A DNA stretch of 64,000 bases, taken from Robertmurraya massiliosenegalensis JC6. GTDB lineage: Bacteria > Bacillota > Bacilli > Bacillales > Cytobacillaceae. The notes under the pieces were generated by a model, which had not been told where the DNA came from, made no database searches, and saw only the letters and a program-made list of their open reading frames with translations. Position 1 is the first letter of the stretch. Each line of letters starts with the position of its first letter. Where the stretch lies: contig NZ_HE978515.1 in NCBI RefSeq assembly GCF_000311725.1, positions 339,310 to 403,309 on the forward strand, in the 5' to 3' direction. Position numbers and translations under genes: made by a program. Positions 43,060-52,980 of this stretch are shown here, in pieces.

Positions 43060-44748
43060 TTAAAATAATCCGATTGGATTTCCTTTTGCGTCAACATCCA
43101 TTTTTAAAGCAGCTGGTGCTTTAGGTAAACCTGGCATGGTCATAACATCACCTGTTAATGCTACGATAAAACCAGCGCCAATCGATGGCTTTAGCTCTCG
43201 CACGGTAACGGTAAAGTCTGTTGGCCTTCCTAGCATGGAAGGATTATCAGATAATGAATACTGAGTTTTTGCCATGCAGACGGGTAGATTCCCCCACCCG
43301 AAGCGTTCGAAATCCTCCAACTGTTTTTTCGCTTTTGAGGAGAATTCTACGTTGCTTCCTCCATATACCTTTTGAACAATCGTTGTTATTTTTCCTTCAA
43401 GAGAATCAGACAAGTCGTACAATGGAGAAAAATTAGATTCACTTTTTTCCATCACTTCTAGAACTCTTTTGGCAAGTGCAATTCCACCTTCTCCACCTTT
43501 TTCCCATACCTCTGTTAGCTCAACTGGCAACTGGAATTTTGCGCATAACTCAAGAAGAGTCTCAACTTCTTTATCCGTATCTGTAACAAATTTATTGATG
43601 GCGACGACAAATGGAAGCCCGAAGCTTTGAATTGTCTCCGCATGTTTTCTTAAGTTTTCAAACCCCGCTACTAAGCCTGCAATATTTTCTTTTGCTAACT
43701 CAGCTTTTGAAATTCCACCGTGCATTTTTAATGCTCGAATCGTGGCCACGATCACGACCGCTTCTGGTTTAAAACCTGCTGCTCTAGCTTTAATATTAAG
43801 AAATTTCTCTGCTCCTAGGTCCGCTCCAAAACCAGCCTCTGTCACTACAAAGTCTGCTAATTTCGCTGCTGTAACGGTTGCAATCGCACTGTTACAGCCA
43901 TGAGCAATGTTGGCAAATGGGCCACCGTGGACGAGTGCCGGTGTATGTTCAATCGTTTGTACAAGATTTGGTTTAATCGCATCCTTTAGAAGAAGTGTTA
44001 ATGCTCCTTCTACACCAAGGTCAGCTACTGTTACAGGTTCTTTATCTACATTATAGGCCACGATCATATTCGATAATCTTTGTTTCAAATTGTGTAAATC
44101 TGTTGCTAAGCATAGTACTGCCATAATTTCAGAAGCTACTGTAATATCAAATCCATCTTCACGAGGCACGCCTTGAATAGGTCCACCAAGTCCAACAATA
44201 ACCTTTCTTAATGCCCGATCATTCAGATCAACCGCTCTCTTCCAGACAATTCTTCTTTGGTCAATGCGCAGTTCATTTCCTTGTTGTAAGTGGTTATCAA
44301 CGAGCGCAGCTAACGCATTATTGGCTGTTGTGATTGCGTGAAAATCACCGGTGAAATGAAGGTTAATATCCTCCATTGGAAGGACTTGTGCGTACCCGCC
44401 GCCTGTCGCTCCACCTTTTATTCCCATCGTCGGGCCTAAAGACGGTTCTCGTAAAGCAATCATCACTTTTTTATTCAATTTATGTAATGCATCACCAAGA
44501 CCCACTGTAACAGTAGATTTCCCTTCTCCGGCTGGTGTTGGATTAATCGCTGTTACAAGAATGATTTTTCCAGATTCCTTCGTTTGAACTCTTTTAATCG
44601 AATCAGACGAAAGCTTGGCCTTGTATTTGCCGTAAAGCTCAAGATCATCTTCTGTTAAATCCAATTCCTCTGCAATTTTTAAAATGGGTTTCATTTTCGC
44701 CTCTTGGGCAATTTCGATGTCAGTTTTAAATTTCACATTCACACTCAT
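43060..44748 (-). CDS. fhs: Formate-tetrahydrofolate ligase
   Basis: A 562-residue enzyme making 10-formyl-tetrahydrofolate from formate and ATP. The ATP-binding [19 protein letters not shown] (near 60-78) and [36 protein letters not shown] (in parts), with ANNALAA following, are family blocks. The ATG at 44748 follows GGGGGT and gives the standard length. It is absent from B. subtilis but present in many other bacilli. It lies alone on its strand between metA (divergent) and a hypothetical gene. Confidence 0.95.
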   Translation of the reverse strand: MSVNVKFKTDIEIAQEAKMKPILKIAEELDLTEDDLELYGKYKAKLSSDSIKRVQTKESGKIILVTAINPTPAGEGKSTVTVGLGDALHKLNKKVMIALREPSLGPTMGIKGGATGGGYAQVLPMEDINLHFTGDFHAITTANNALAALVDNHLQQGNELRIDQRRIVWKRAVDLNDRALRKVIVGLGGPIQGVPREDGFDITVASEIMAVLCLATDLHNLKQRLSNMIVAYNVDKEPVTVADLGVEGALTLLLKDAIKPNLVQTIEHTPALVHGGPFANIAHGCNSAIATVTAAKLADFVVTEAGFGADLGAEKFLNIKARAAGFKPEAVVIVATIRALKMHGGISKAELAKENIAGLVAGFENLRKHAETIQSFGLPFVVAINKFVTDTDKEVETLLELCAKFQLPVELTEVWEKGGEGGIALAKRVLEVMEKSESNFSPLYDLSDSLEGKITTIVQKVYGGSNVEFSSKAKKQLEDFERFGWGNLPVCMAKTQYSLSDNPSMLGRPTDFTVTVRELKPSIGAGFIVALTGDVMTMPGLPKAPAALKMDVDAKGNPIGLF

Positions 44749-44904
44749 AGCATTTACCCCCATTACATTTCATTGGTGATTTCCACATATATTGTACCAT
44801 CTTTTATACACAAGATTCGGAATTAATTTGGCAAAAAGATTGATACATCATTTAAAGGGCTATATAATATAAAATATTGAAAATTCAAACAAGGAAGTGA
44901 TCGT

Positions 44905-45813
44905 TTGCCTATCAAAATACCGAAGCTTCTTCCAGCACGTGAGATATTAGAAAAAGAGAGTATTTTTATTATGGATGAAGTTCGGGCGAATACACAGGAT
45001 ATTCGGCCATTAAATATCATCATCTTAAATTTGATGCCTGAAAAAGAAAAAACCGAGGCTCAAGTACTAAGATTGCTCGGAAATACACCTTTACAAGTCA
45101 ATATTTCATTTTTACAAATGGCGACACATCAGTCGAAAACAACAAGTCAGTTCCATCTCGATCAATTTTATACGACATTCCCGAATATCAAGCATCGAAA
45201 ATTTGATGGCATGATCATTACTGGCGCTCCAGTAGAAATGCTCCCGTTTGAATCAGTTGATTATTGGGAGGAACTAACAGAAATTATGACTTGGTCAACT
45301 ACAAATGTTACTTCTACATTACATATTTGCTGGGGTGCTCAGGCTGCCCTTTACCATCACTTCGGGATCGGAAAATTCGAATTACCTCGTAAGTGTTCAG
45401 GCGTTTTTTCTCATATTGTACATGACCGGAGTGAAAAATTATTAAGAGGATTTGATGATGAATTTTATGCTCCTCATTCAAGATATACCGATGTTGATCA
45501 AGACAAAATTACTCAACATCCGGATATTAAGCTCCTTTCCTATTCAAAAGATGCAGGGCCTTTTATCATGAGTGCAGGTGGCGGCAAACAAATAATGATT
45601 ACTGGTCATTTAGAATATGATGCTAGTACGTTAGGTGAGGAGTACAATCGTGACCGTCAACGAGGTTTAGACATTCATCTACCCGAATCCTATTTTCCAA
45701 ATAACGATCCCAATAGACAACCACTGAACCGTTGGCGTTCCCATGCTCATCTTCTTTTTTCAAACTGGCTGAATTATTATGTTTATCAAGAAACACCTTA
45801 TGTATGGGAATAG
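44905..45813 (+). CDS. metA: Homoserine O-acetyltransferase (MetA family)
   Basis: A 302-residue enzyme of the MetA family that activates homoserine in methionine synthesis. The catalytic cysteine is in [14 protein letters not shown] (near 142), and the His-Glu pair is in [10 protein letters not shown]. At the acyl-CoA selectivity position the sequence reads TGAPVEM, with Glu where E. coli has Gly. Glu there is known to favour acetyl-CoA, so it is probably an acetyltransferase in spite of the common succinyltransferase name. The start is TTG after AAGGAAGTGA. No S-box riboswitch was found in the 156-bp upstream region. Confidence 0.93.
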   Translation: MPIKIPKLLPAREILEKESIFIMDEVRANTQDIRPLNIIILNLMPEKEKTEAQVLRLLGNTPLQVNISFLQMATHQSKTTSQFHLDQFYTTFPNIKHRKFDGMIITGAPVEMLPFESVDYWEELTEIMTWSTTNVTSTLHICWGAQAALYHHFGIGKFELPRKCSGVFSHIVHDRSEKLLRGFDDEFYAPHSRYTDVDQDKITQHPDIKLLSYSKDAGPFIMSAGGGKQIMITGHLEYDASTLGEEYNRDRQRGLDIHLPESYFPNNDPNRQPLNRWRSHAHLLFSNWLNYYVYQETPYVWE

Positions 45814-45819
45814 AAATTG

Positions 45820-45858
45820 AAAAAGCAGCCCTGACGATTTCAGGTAGACTGCTTTTTT
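45820..45858 (+). terminator. Terminator after metA
   Basis: AAAAAGCAG and CTGCTTTTT form the outer stem, with CTG/CAG inside. A run of eight T ends it. Confidence 0.9.
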
Positions 45859-45878
45859 TTGACTTGTATAAAAAATTA

Positions 45879-46574
45879 TCAGGACTGCTGATTGGAATAA
45901 TAAACTTCTTCAAATGGCTGCACAACGACAAAACCATTGCCTGAGAACTTCATTTGAATCGATTCTCCACTTCCTCTTCCGATAAAGGTTTTAAACGAAA
46001 CATCTGTCACAAATTCCGGTTCTAAGGTACCAGACCATGCAACAGTCGCATTCGGATCCGTATATACTGGGTTATTAGGTGTTACCAGCAACGTCAATGG
46101 TTCATAATGAGAAGTAATCGCAATCATTCCATGACCTTCTAAACGTACGTTAAATAACCCACCAGACATCATTCCAGCAATTTTTCTCATCAGTTTAATA
46201 TCCCAATCAATTGATGGTTCAAAGGCTAACAAATCATTTCCATTGACAAAAATAGACTCACCTTGAAGTTGTAAAATGCTGATTTTCTTCCCTTGATCGG
46301 CCACATATAGCTTCCCATTGCCCGTAGCTTTCATCAATGATGTTCCTTCACCTGTAAACGCCTTCTTAAACAGTTTTCCAAGTCCGTGCTCAAAAATCCC
46401 TTCTCGCTCATACTTAATGTTTCCTCTGTAAGAGACCATCGCTCCTGCCTTTGCCCAGATTTGTCCATTGAGATTGATTTCAAGCATACGCGGTGTTTCA
46501 AGCTCAAACAAGCCTTCTCCTTTATCCTGCTGCTGTGTTTGTTTAACAAATTCGTTCATTGAATATCGACTCAT
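45879..46574 (-). CDS. AIM24 family protein
   Basis: A 231-residue all-beta protein of the AIM24/TIGR00266 family, a TRAP-like fold. Typical segments are AKAGAMVSYRGNIKYEREG, FTGEGTSLMKATGNGKLYVAD and the glycine-rich end IQMKFSGNGFVVVQPFEEV (in parts). There is no signal peptide. The yeast namesake affects mitochondrial inner-membrane organisation. The bacterial role is unknown. GAGGAGAGGG precedes the ATG. It converges on metA with a shared terminator. Confidence 0.85.
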   Translation of the reverse strand: MSRYSMNEFVKQTQQQDKGEGLFELETPRMLEINLNGQIWAKAGAMVSYRGNIKYEREGIFEHGLGKLFKKAFTGEGTSLMKATGNGKLYVADQGKKISILQLQGESIFVNGNDLLAFEPSIDWDIKLMRKIAGMMSGGLFNVRLEGHGMIAITSHYEPLTLLVTPNNPVYTDPNATVAWSGTLEPEFVTDVSFKTFIGRGSGESIQMKFSGNGFVVVQPFEEVYYSNQQS

Positions 46575-46712
46575 TCAATACCCTCTCCTCTATCAAATTT
46601 TCATCATTTTCTTAATCGTATAATCTTCACTGATACTATTTCTATTTTTAAGGAATAAATCCTTGTTTTACCATCAACAATAAGAAGAAAGTTTATAAAG
46701 GAGACCTCTTTC

Positions 46713-46922
46713 ATGGAAAAAGAAAAAATCGTATCCGTCTATCGAAATCATATGGGAGATATTATTAGTTTCCAAACTTCCCAAGGAAGAATCATTTCCT
46801 ATCGAAAAGCGCTATTGGAAGCAAGTGATGAGAAATTCTCAGATGTTCATATTGTGGAATATGAGAATGGTGAAACATTATTTGATCACGCTGCATTTGA
46901 AAATCTCCCATCTTATTACTAG
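46713..46922 (+). CDS. DUF3892 domain small protein
   Basis: A 69-residue protein with the DUF3892 pattern: IVSVYRNHMGDIISFQTSQG, then RIISYRKALLEAS and a closing VEYENGETLFDH. It is soluble and probably a small alpha/beta domain. Function unknown. AAGGAGACC lies seven bases before the ATG. It stands alone, followed by a 663-bp gene-free stretch. Confidence 0.75.
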   Translation: MEKEKIVSVYRNHMGDIISFQTSQGRIISYRKALLEASDEKFSDVHIVEYENGETLFDHAAFENLPSYY

Positions 46923-47231
46923 GTATAGCCATAACCGTGATATATGGGGGAAAATCTGCTTTGTGGGTTTTTACAAATAACCATGTTCTATACGAAAGGC
47001 TCTTTTCGCAACCATTGTTGCTATTTAGTCATAGATAGGAGAATAAAGCCCTACTATTACTCGTTAAATTAGTCTCAAAGTAAGCGAAAAGTGCTGCGCA
47101 AAAATAATGTGTGCTCTAAAACTCATTTGAGGGGGAAATGTCGGCCTGTGATTTTTTTCAGAGAAAAAAATTTGGACATTTACGAAAAAAGCGTATTATT
47201 AAAGGCGACCAAATTTTCGGTCGCCTTTTTT
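46923..47231 (+). other. Gene-free stretch with a terminator-like hairpin
   Basis: No credible gene. AAAGGCGACC and GGTCGCCTTT (47201-47228) form a 10-bp stem followed by a T run, a good plus-strand terminator, yet it lies 280 bases after the only plus-strand gene. The sequence in between contains GGCTCTTTTCGCAACCATTG, the kind of stretch I would expect in a dispersed element. No second copy lies in this window. Confidence 0.5.
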
Positions 47232-47562
47232 GTTGTCTATCCAGGAATTTATAAATTCCCTCGACTTGTGGATAAATGTTCGTATAAACGGTAGGAGTAT
47301 CGGTATGAAAAAATAACAGGAAAAATTCCGCTTAATGAGCAACCATCATGAAAAAGAGCCGAAATAACAGGAAAAATTCCTGCTAATCACTCCAAAAAAG
47401 CCAAAATAAACGATTTAGCCCTCTATAAGCGGAAAATCTTCCGTTATTTTCCCTAAAAGGGACTCCATCGAGGAGATAACAGGAAAAACTCCGCTTAAGG
47501 GTGAGAGAGGGTTGGATCGAATGAGACAAACCGGAAACTTCGAACATTTTGTAGAGGTTTTG
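47232..47562 (+). repeat. Dispersed intergenic repeat, copy 3 (type B)
   Basis: It has the same orientation as copy 1, but its flanks match copy 2. It opens GGAATTTATAAATTCCCTCG, has core units near 47315, 47365, 47430 and 47475, and ends with GGATCGAATGAGACAAACCGG and CATTTTGTAGAGG (with a short break between). It ends 24 bases from the mntR stop codon. Confidence 0.8.
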
Positions 47563-47585
47563 TTTTATTCGTGAAAAGAAAATGG

Positions 47586-48011
47586 TTATTCCGGTTCTTC
47601 ATTTTTTTTTTGAATATCTCGTAATGCATGCACTCTAGTTTCATCTTCCTCAAAAAATTGGACGAGATCCCCGATGCGATCGATAGCGTTCCAGCTTAAA
47701 TGATGTTCAATCCCTTCTACATCATTATAAATATTTTCTTCCATAACTCCAATTGTTCGCAGTAAATCCTCTAGTAAGTCATGGCGGTAAACGAGACGCT
47801 TGCCAACTTTTTTGCCTTTTGAAGTTAACGTAAATCCTCTATATTTTTCATAGACTAAATACTCGTCTTTATCTAATTTTTGAACCATTTTCGTTACCGA
47901 TGAGGGGTGAACCGAAAGAGCTTCAGCGATATCTGAAACTCGTGCGTAACCTTTTTGTTCAATTAATAAGTAAATTTGCTCGATATAGTCTTCCATACTT
48001 GGTGTTGCCAT
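47586..48011 (-). CDS. mntR: Manganese transport regulator MntR
   Basis: A 141-residue DtxR-family metalloregulator that represses manganese uptake genes when Mn(II) is bound. The winged helix holds [25 protein letters not shown] (in parts). Metal ligands match B. subtilis MntR: Asp near 8 ([10 protein letters not shown]), Glu/His in [10 protein letters not shown] and Glu near 102. The ATG at 48011 follows GGAGGG. The frame extends 19 codons upstream without support. An inverted TTTTGCACTAATACAAAA at about 48030-48047 may be an autoregulatory site. The target operon mntABCD lies 2.4 kb upstream. Confidence 0.95.
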   Translation of the reverse strand: MATPSMEDYIEQIYLLIEQKGYARVSDIAEALSVHPSSVTKMVQKLDKDEYLVYEKYRGFTLTSKGKKVGKRLVYRHDLLEDLLRTIGVMEENIYNDVEGIEHHLSWNAIDRIGDLVQFFEEDETRVHALRDIQKKNEEPE

Positions 48012-48120
48012 CAGTACACCCTCCAATAATTTTGCACTAATACAAAAGTTTTTTCTGTTTATATTCAAAGTTTACTATATTAAGAAAGGGGATACAAGAA
48101 AGATTATGGTGTCCTTCATT

Positions 48121-50274
48121 TTAAAATACAAATTTCACTTTTTTCTCTGTCTCATCCCATCCAAGTTTTGCATCAAACATTTTTTCTTTCCCTTTAAATC
48201 CTTGAATCAATTCAGTATTCCCTTCAGACAATATTGCTTTAATATGCTTTTGTGTAACCGATTTGCCGAGTATCTTTTTTGAAATTGTAAAATCACACTT
48301 TGTCTTTTGATAGTTGGAACAGCCATAGAAGGTGCCTTTATCAATGACCGTACCACTGCATTTCTTGCAGGGACCTAAATGAGTCGGTTGTCTCCTTTGT
48401 TTTCCCGATTGTTTCCCCGGAACAAATCCATCTATCAATTCTTCAGGAAATTCCCATTGAGTCGAAGCCTCGGTTGTATTTGTAATAAGATGTGTGATCA
48501 TTTTATTCGTTAGCTCCATGAATTGCTTCGGAATAGCTTGTCCTTCTGAAATCTCTTTTAAGCGTTGCTCCCATTTCGCGGTCATCTCGGGAGAAGCTAA
48601 AATCTCATCACCGATTGCCTGAATCAGAATTTTTGCCTTTGCCGTTGCATAAACAAGGTTTTTGCGGATATCAATGTATTTTCGTTCTGTTAACATCGTA
48701 ATAATCCCAGCTCTTGTAGCTTCTGTACCAAGACCTTCTGTTTTCATCAAAACTTTTTCAAGTTCTTTATCCTCAATCTGCTTTCCAGCCGTTTTCATTA
48801 ATGTGATTAATTGACCTTCTGTATATCGCTTCGGAGGCTGGGTCTTGCTTTCCTTCACTTCCACTTTCGCAACCTTTCCTACTTCCCCTTTTTCTAAAAT
48901 CGGAAGACTTGGATCCTTATCTTTTTCATATTGAGGAATAACCTTTCTCCAGCCTTCCTCCTTCTGAACTTTCCCTTTTGATTGGAAAGTTGCTCTCTCA
49001 TCGACTAATGTTGTAACCGTTGTATATTCCGTTACAGCCTTTCCATAATGAGCAGCAATCAGACTTCTTGCAATCAAATCATACATTTTTTGTTCATCAG
49101 GGCTAAGTCTAGACATAGTAGGAACTTGCTCTGTAGGGATGATCGCGTAGTGATCGGTTACTTTCTTGTCATTCACATATCTACTGTTATTCAATATGGA
49201 AGCGTTAGGTAGAGGAAAGAATTCATGATATTCAGGGAAATTCTCCAGTTTTCCTAGTATTTCAGGGAACATCTCAGCCTCTCCCTTTGTCACATGCCGT
49301 GAGTCTGAGCGAGGGTAAGAAACCATACCCTTTTGATAGAGTTTTTGAACGGTATCCAATGTTTTCTTTGGCGAGAATTTAAAACGCCTATTGGCTTCTG
49401 CTTGTAAGGAAGACAAATTATAAAGGAACGGTGGTAAATATTCCTTTTTTTCCGAATGGACATCTGCTACTTGAGCCTCTTTGCCTTCGCAAAAAGCGGC
49501 TATTTTTTCTGCCATCTCTTTTGTGTCAATTCTCGTGACACCGTCTTTTTCCCATTTGCCATCATACTTCTTTTTGTCGATATTAAACTTCGCTTTCACT
49601 TCCCAAAAAGGTTCAGAAACAAAGGAACTGATCTCATCTTCCCTTTTAACAATAAGAGCTAGCGTCGGTGTTTGAACCCTCCCTACAGAAAACACATCTG
49701 CAAACCCTTTTTGTTTAAGAAGAAGGCTATAAAGTCTCGATGCATTCATTCCCACTACCCAATCGGCACATGCTCTTGTGTATGCCTCATAATAGAGATT
49801 TCTCGTATCCTTCTCGGAAAGTAAAGATTGAAATCCTTCATGAATGGCTTTAGGCGTTAGGGAGGAAATCCACAACCTTTTCATCGGTTTCTGACATTTC
49901 GTCTGCCTGAGAATGTTGCGAACGATCAACTCCCCTTCACGACCAGCATCCCCAGCATGAATAATTTCCGTCACATTCGGATCGGAGATAAGCTGTTTGA
50001 TAATAGCAAATTGCTTCCACTTGTCTTTGGAAACTTCATACTGAAATTGTGCTGGAATCATCGGCAAGGTTTGAAGGGACCATTTTTTCCAATTTGAGTC
50101 GTATTTTTCAGGGGAGATGAGCTGTGTAATATGTCCGATTGCCCATGTGACATATGCTCCTTTGGGGAATACTTCATTTGGTAGAATTTCGATGTAGCCT
50201 TGCTTTTTCTTCATTTTATATACGGATGCCAACGTCAGACCCTGGTCTGGCTTTTCCGCTAGTACGAGTTTCAT
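48121..50274 (-). CDS. topB: DNA topoisomerase III
   Basis: A 717-residue type IA topoisomerase that decatenates and relaxes negatively supercoiled DNA. The Toprim domain opens MKLVLAEKPDQGLTLASVY and carries HAGDAGREGELI (acidic metal site, near 100). The active-site tyrosine lies in KGMVSYPRSDSRHVT (near 310). A C-terminal zinc-ribbon-like CKKCSGT...CSNYQKTKCDF follows. The ATG at 50274 follows GGAAGTGAG. It lies between mntR and mntABCD on the same strand, an arrangement that I do not recall from B. subtilis. Confidence 0.95.
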   Translation of the reverse strand: MKLVLAEKPDQGLTLASVYKMKKKQGYIEILPNEVFPKGAYVTWAIGHITQLISPEKYDSNWKKWSLQTLPMIPAQFQYEVSKDKWKQFAIIKQLISDPNVTEIIHAGDAGREGELIVRNILRQTKCQKPMKRLWISSLTPKAIHEGFQSLLSEKDTRNLYYEAYTRACADWVVGMNASRLYSLLLKQKGFADVFSVGRVQTPTLALIVKREDEISSFVSEPFWEVKAKFNIDKKKYDGKWEKDGVTRIDTKEMAEKIAAFCEGKEAQVADVHSEKKEYLPPFLYNLSSLQAEANRRFKFSPKKTLDTVQKLYQKGMVSYPRSDSRHVTKGEAEMFPEILGKLENFPEYHEFFPLPNASILNNSRYVNDKKVTDHYAIIPTEQVPTMSRLSPDEQKMYDLIARSLIAAHYGKAVTEYTTVTTLVDERATFQSKGKVQKEEGWRKVIPQYEKDKDPSLPILEKGEVGKVAKVEVKESKTQPPKRYTEGQLITLMKTAGKQIEDKELEKVLMKTEGLGTEATRAGIITMLTERKYIDIRKNLVYATAKAKILIQAIGDEILASPEMTAKWEQRLKEISEGQAIPKQFMELTNKMITHLITNTTEASTQWEFPEELIDGFVPGKQSGKQRRQPTHLGPCKKCSGTVIDKGTFYGCSNYQKTKCDFTISKKILGKSVTQKHIKAILSEGNTELIQGFKGKEKMFDAKLGWDETEKKVKFVF

Positions 50275-50379
50275 AATGGGACTCACTTCCAATTTGACAA
50301 AATAAAACACCTCTCCTATTGTACATGATTCCAGCAGCTACGAGAATACATTTCACTATTTTTTCAAAAAATAGAAAAA

Positions 50380-50400
50380 AGCCTCATAAAAAATGAGACT
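50380..50400 (-). terminator. Terminator after the mntABCD operon
   Basis: On the minus strand AGTCTCAT and ATGAGGCT pair (one wobble) around a T-rich loop and are followed by six T. It directly abuts the mntD stop codon. Confidence 0.8.
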
Positions 50401-50401
50401 T

Positions 50402-51280
50402 CTAAGTTAACTTCAATCCCTTTTGAGACCATTTTTTCGCCAAGACGCCTTTATGAGGAGCAAATAGAAAGACGAAAGCAAATATTACTCCATTGACCGT
50501 TGCCATACAACCTGAAATGGATACGTCTAACCAGCTTGCGAGATAGTAGCCAATGATGGCTGCGGCAACGCCGAGTATTGCACTAAGTAGAAGCATAATG
50601 CTTAATTTATCCGTCAGTAAATATGCAGAAGCTCCAGGTGCAATCAACATGGCAACAACCAAAATAGCGCCGACGCTATCAAAAGAAGCGACTGTCGTCA
50701 TGGAGACCATGGCCATTAAAATATAATGAATGATTAGAACAGGTATTCCAATTGCCGCTGCCATTTGCGGGTCAAAGGAAGTTAATTTTAACTCTTTATA
50801 AAAAAGAATGATGATCACCAAATTGATGATAAGCACTGCTGATAGCATAATAAAAGCCCGCGGTAATTCTGGTAAGAATCCCCATTGCACTAAATCCCAT
50901 GGTACAAAGGTGATTTCTCCCATAAGAGCGTGATCGACATCTAAATGAACATGATCAGCATACAAGCTTAAGAGAATCACACCAACCGCAAATAGAAATG
51001 TGAACACAACTCCAATTGAGGCATCTTCCTGTATGCCAGAACTGTTTAAAAGTTGCACGAATACGGCTGTTAACACTCCAATCCCTGCAGCTCCTATGAG
51101 CATATAAAATCCATTCAAACTTTGGCTGACTAAAAAGGCTAAAACAATGCCTAACAATACGGTATGACTAATCGCATCTGCAAGCATGGCGAGACGTCGC
51201 AAAATCAGAAAGCAACCTGTAATCCCACAACTTATACCTGCTAATGATCCGATGATTAAAATCCATGCTTCATAGCTCAT
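50402..51280 (-). CDS. mntD: Manganese ABC transporter permease MntD
   Basis: A 292-residue ABC-3 family integral membrane protein with eight or nine helices. The family signature GITGCFLILRRLAMLADAISHTVLLGI (in parts) lies at 20-45, and LIAPGASAYLLTDK near 215. It forms the membrane channel with MntC. Its ATG overlaps the mntC stop by four bases, so the two permeases are translationally coupled. Last gene of the operon. Confidence 0.92.
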   Translation of the reverse strand: MSYEAWILIIGSLAGISCGITGCFLILRRLAMLADAISHTVLLGIVLAFLVSQSLNGFYMLIGAAGIGVLTAVFVQLLNSSGIQEDASIGVVFTFLFAVGVILLSLYADHVHLDVDHALMGEITFVPWDLVQWGFLPELPRAFIMLSAVLIINLVIIILFYKELKLTSFDPQMAAAIGIPVLIIHYILMAMVSMTTVASFDSVGAILVVAMLIAPGASAYLLTDKLSIMLLLSAILGVAAAIIGYYLASWLDVSISGCMATVNGVIFAFVFLFAPHKGVLAKKWSQKGLKLT

Positions 51281-52209
51281 TGATAGCTCTTCCCTTCACG
51301 GCCAACGATTAATTCCTGTTGTAGACGCTTATTTAAACGTAACCTCTTAATCCATTTTGTAACAAGCCCTCGTTCAGGTGCAAACAGAAGGGATATAAAA
51401 AAGATGAACGTTGCAGTAACGACGATAAAAGGGCCAGTCGCTAACCCTTCTCCTAAAGTACTTAATAATGTGCCAACCACCCCAGATAGGGCACCAAAGA
51501 CTCCGGATACAATGATCATTTTAGAGAGTGAGTTGGTCCAATAACGAGCAGAGATTGCTGGCGTGATCAACATCGCTGCCATTAAAATAACACCAACTGC
51601 TTGAATTCCTACCACAATTGCGGATACGAGCAAGGTAAGGAAGACAAAGTTTAATCGCTTTGTAGGCAATCCGAGCCCCTTCGCAAATTCAGGATCAAAC
51701 GTTAAGACCTTTAATTCTTTGAAAATAAGCCACGTTATAACGGTTAAGCAGGCAGCTGCTCCTGCCATTAACTTTACGTCACTGCCAACGAGGGATGCCG
51801 CTTGCCCAAAAATAAAATCGTTTAGTCCACTTTTATTGCCAACACTTGATTGGGACACCTTTGTTAGCAATACAATTCCGAGTCCAAAGAAAACCGATAA
51901 TACTAAGCCGATGGCCGTATCCTCCTTAATAATAGACAAGGAGGATATTGCCTGGATACAAAATGTAGCCAATAGACCAGATATAGCAGCTCCAATCAAT
52001 AAGGGCAATAATGATTTTTCTCCTAAAAGAAGAAACGTAATGCATATACCTGGTAGTGATGCATGTGCGACAGCATCCCCTATTAAGCTTTGTTTTCTTA
52101 ATAAGGCAATGCTTCCAAGGACCCCACTCGAAATTCCAAGCAACATTGTCCCAAGAAGAACCCATTGTGTATTTGCATCGGTTAAACTAATTTTTATTAG
52201 AACGTCCAT
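51277..52209 (-). CDS. mntC: Manganese ABC transporter permease MntC
   Basis: A 310-residue ABC-3 family permease with about nine helices and a basic cytoplasmic tail (KWIKRLRLNKRLQQELIVGREGK in parts). GSIALLRKQSLIGDAVAHASLPGI near 30-53 and LITPAISARYWTNSL near 218 are paralogous to the MntD motifs. The tail is longer than in MntD and matches B. subtilis MntC. It follows mntB by ten bases. Confidence 0.92.
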   Translation of the reverse strand: MDVLIKISLTDANTQWVLLGTMLLGISSGVLGSIALLRKQSLIGDAVAHASLPGICITFLLLGEKSLLPLLIGAAISGLLATFCIQAISSLSIIKEDTAIGLVLSVFFGLGIVLLTKVSQSSVGNKSGLNDFIFGQAASLVGSDVKLMAGAAACLTVITWLIFKELKVLTFDPEFAKGLGLPTKRLNFVFLTLLVSAIVVGIQAVGVILMAAMLITPAISARYWTNSLSKMIIVSGVFGALSGVVGTLLSTLGEGLATGPFIVVTATFIFFISLLFAPERGLVTKWIKRLRLNKRLQQELIVGREGKSYQ

Positions 52210-52219
52210 CCCTCACACC

Positions 52220-52969
52220 TCATTTCTGCCCCACCAAAAAATGACCTTTTTCCAAAAAAGCTAATGTCCCACCATAAGTGCGATGTAAATTTTCTAATGT
52301 GAAGATTTGCTCTGTTGGCCCTTCTGCAATTACATTCACATTAAGCAAGATAACATGATCAAAATAATCCTTAACCGTCTGCAGATCATGATGAACAACG
52401 AGTACCGTTTTCCCTTGTCGCTTCAATTCATTCAATAACTCAATAATCGCTCTTTCTGTCGCCGCATCTACACCGACAAATGGTTCATCCATGAAATAAA
52501 CCTTTGCATCTTGTGCAAGTGCCCTTGCTAAAAAAACTCTTTGCTGTTGACCGCCAGATAGTTGGCTTATTTGCCTATTGGCATACTCTGACATGCCTAC
52601 TTTCTGTAAACAGTTTAGAGCGTATTCTATATCTTTTTTTCCAGGTCTTTTAAACCAACCAACATGGCCATATCTTCCCATCAACACAACATCTAGGGCA
52701 TTTGTTGGGAAATCCCAATCTACTGAACCTCTTTGCGGAACATATCCCACAATTCGATCCTTTGCCCGATATAATTTATCATAAACTTTAATTTCACCAG
52801 TTGCCTTTGGAATCAATCCTAATATGGCCTTTATTAATGTCGATTTCCCCGCTCCATTCGGACCGATAATCCCGATTAACTTTCCTTCAGGAACAGTAAA
52901 ACTCACATTTTGTAAAACGGGCTTTTTTTGATAGGCAACCGTTAAATTTTTCACTTCAACTGGCTTCAT
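52220..52969 (-). CDS. mntB: Manganese ABC transporter ATPase MntB
   Basis: A 249-residue ABC ATPase. Walker A GPNGAGKST (near 36), signature LSGGQQQRVFLARAL (near 137), Walker B VYFMDEPFVGVD and the switch histidine in VVHHDL are intact. The ATG at 52969 lies eight bases after GGAG, better than the GTG at 52978, which is part of that site. It starts 11 bases after mntA. It powers import through MntC/MntD. Confidence 0.94.
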   Translation of the reverse strand: MKPVEVKNLTVAYQKKPVLQNVSFTVPEGKLIGIIGPNGAGKSTLIKAILGLIPKATGEIKVYDKLYRAKDRIVGYVPQRGSVDWDFPTNALDVVLMGRYGHVGWFKRPGKKDIEYALNCLQKVGMSEYANRQISQLSGGQQQRVFLARALAQDAKVYFMDEPFVGVDAATERAIIELLNELKRQGKTVLVVHHDLQTVKDYFDHVILLNVNVIAEGPTEQIFTLENLHRTYGGTLAFLEKGHFLVGQK

Positions 52970-52980
52970 CTTACTCACTC

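Noticed and set aside
44749..44904. SAM (S-box) riboswitch upstream of metA
   Set aside because: The 156 bases lack the conserved S-box core and an expression-platform terminator.
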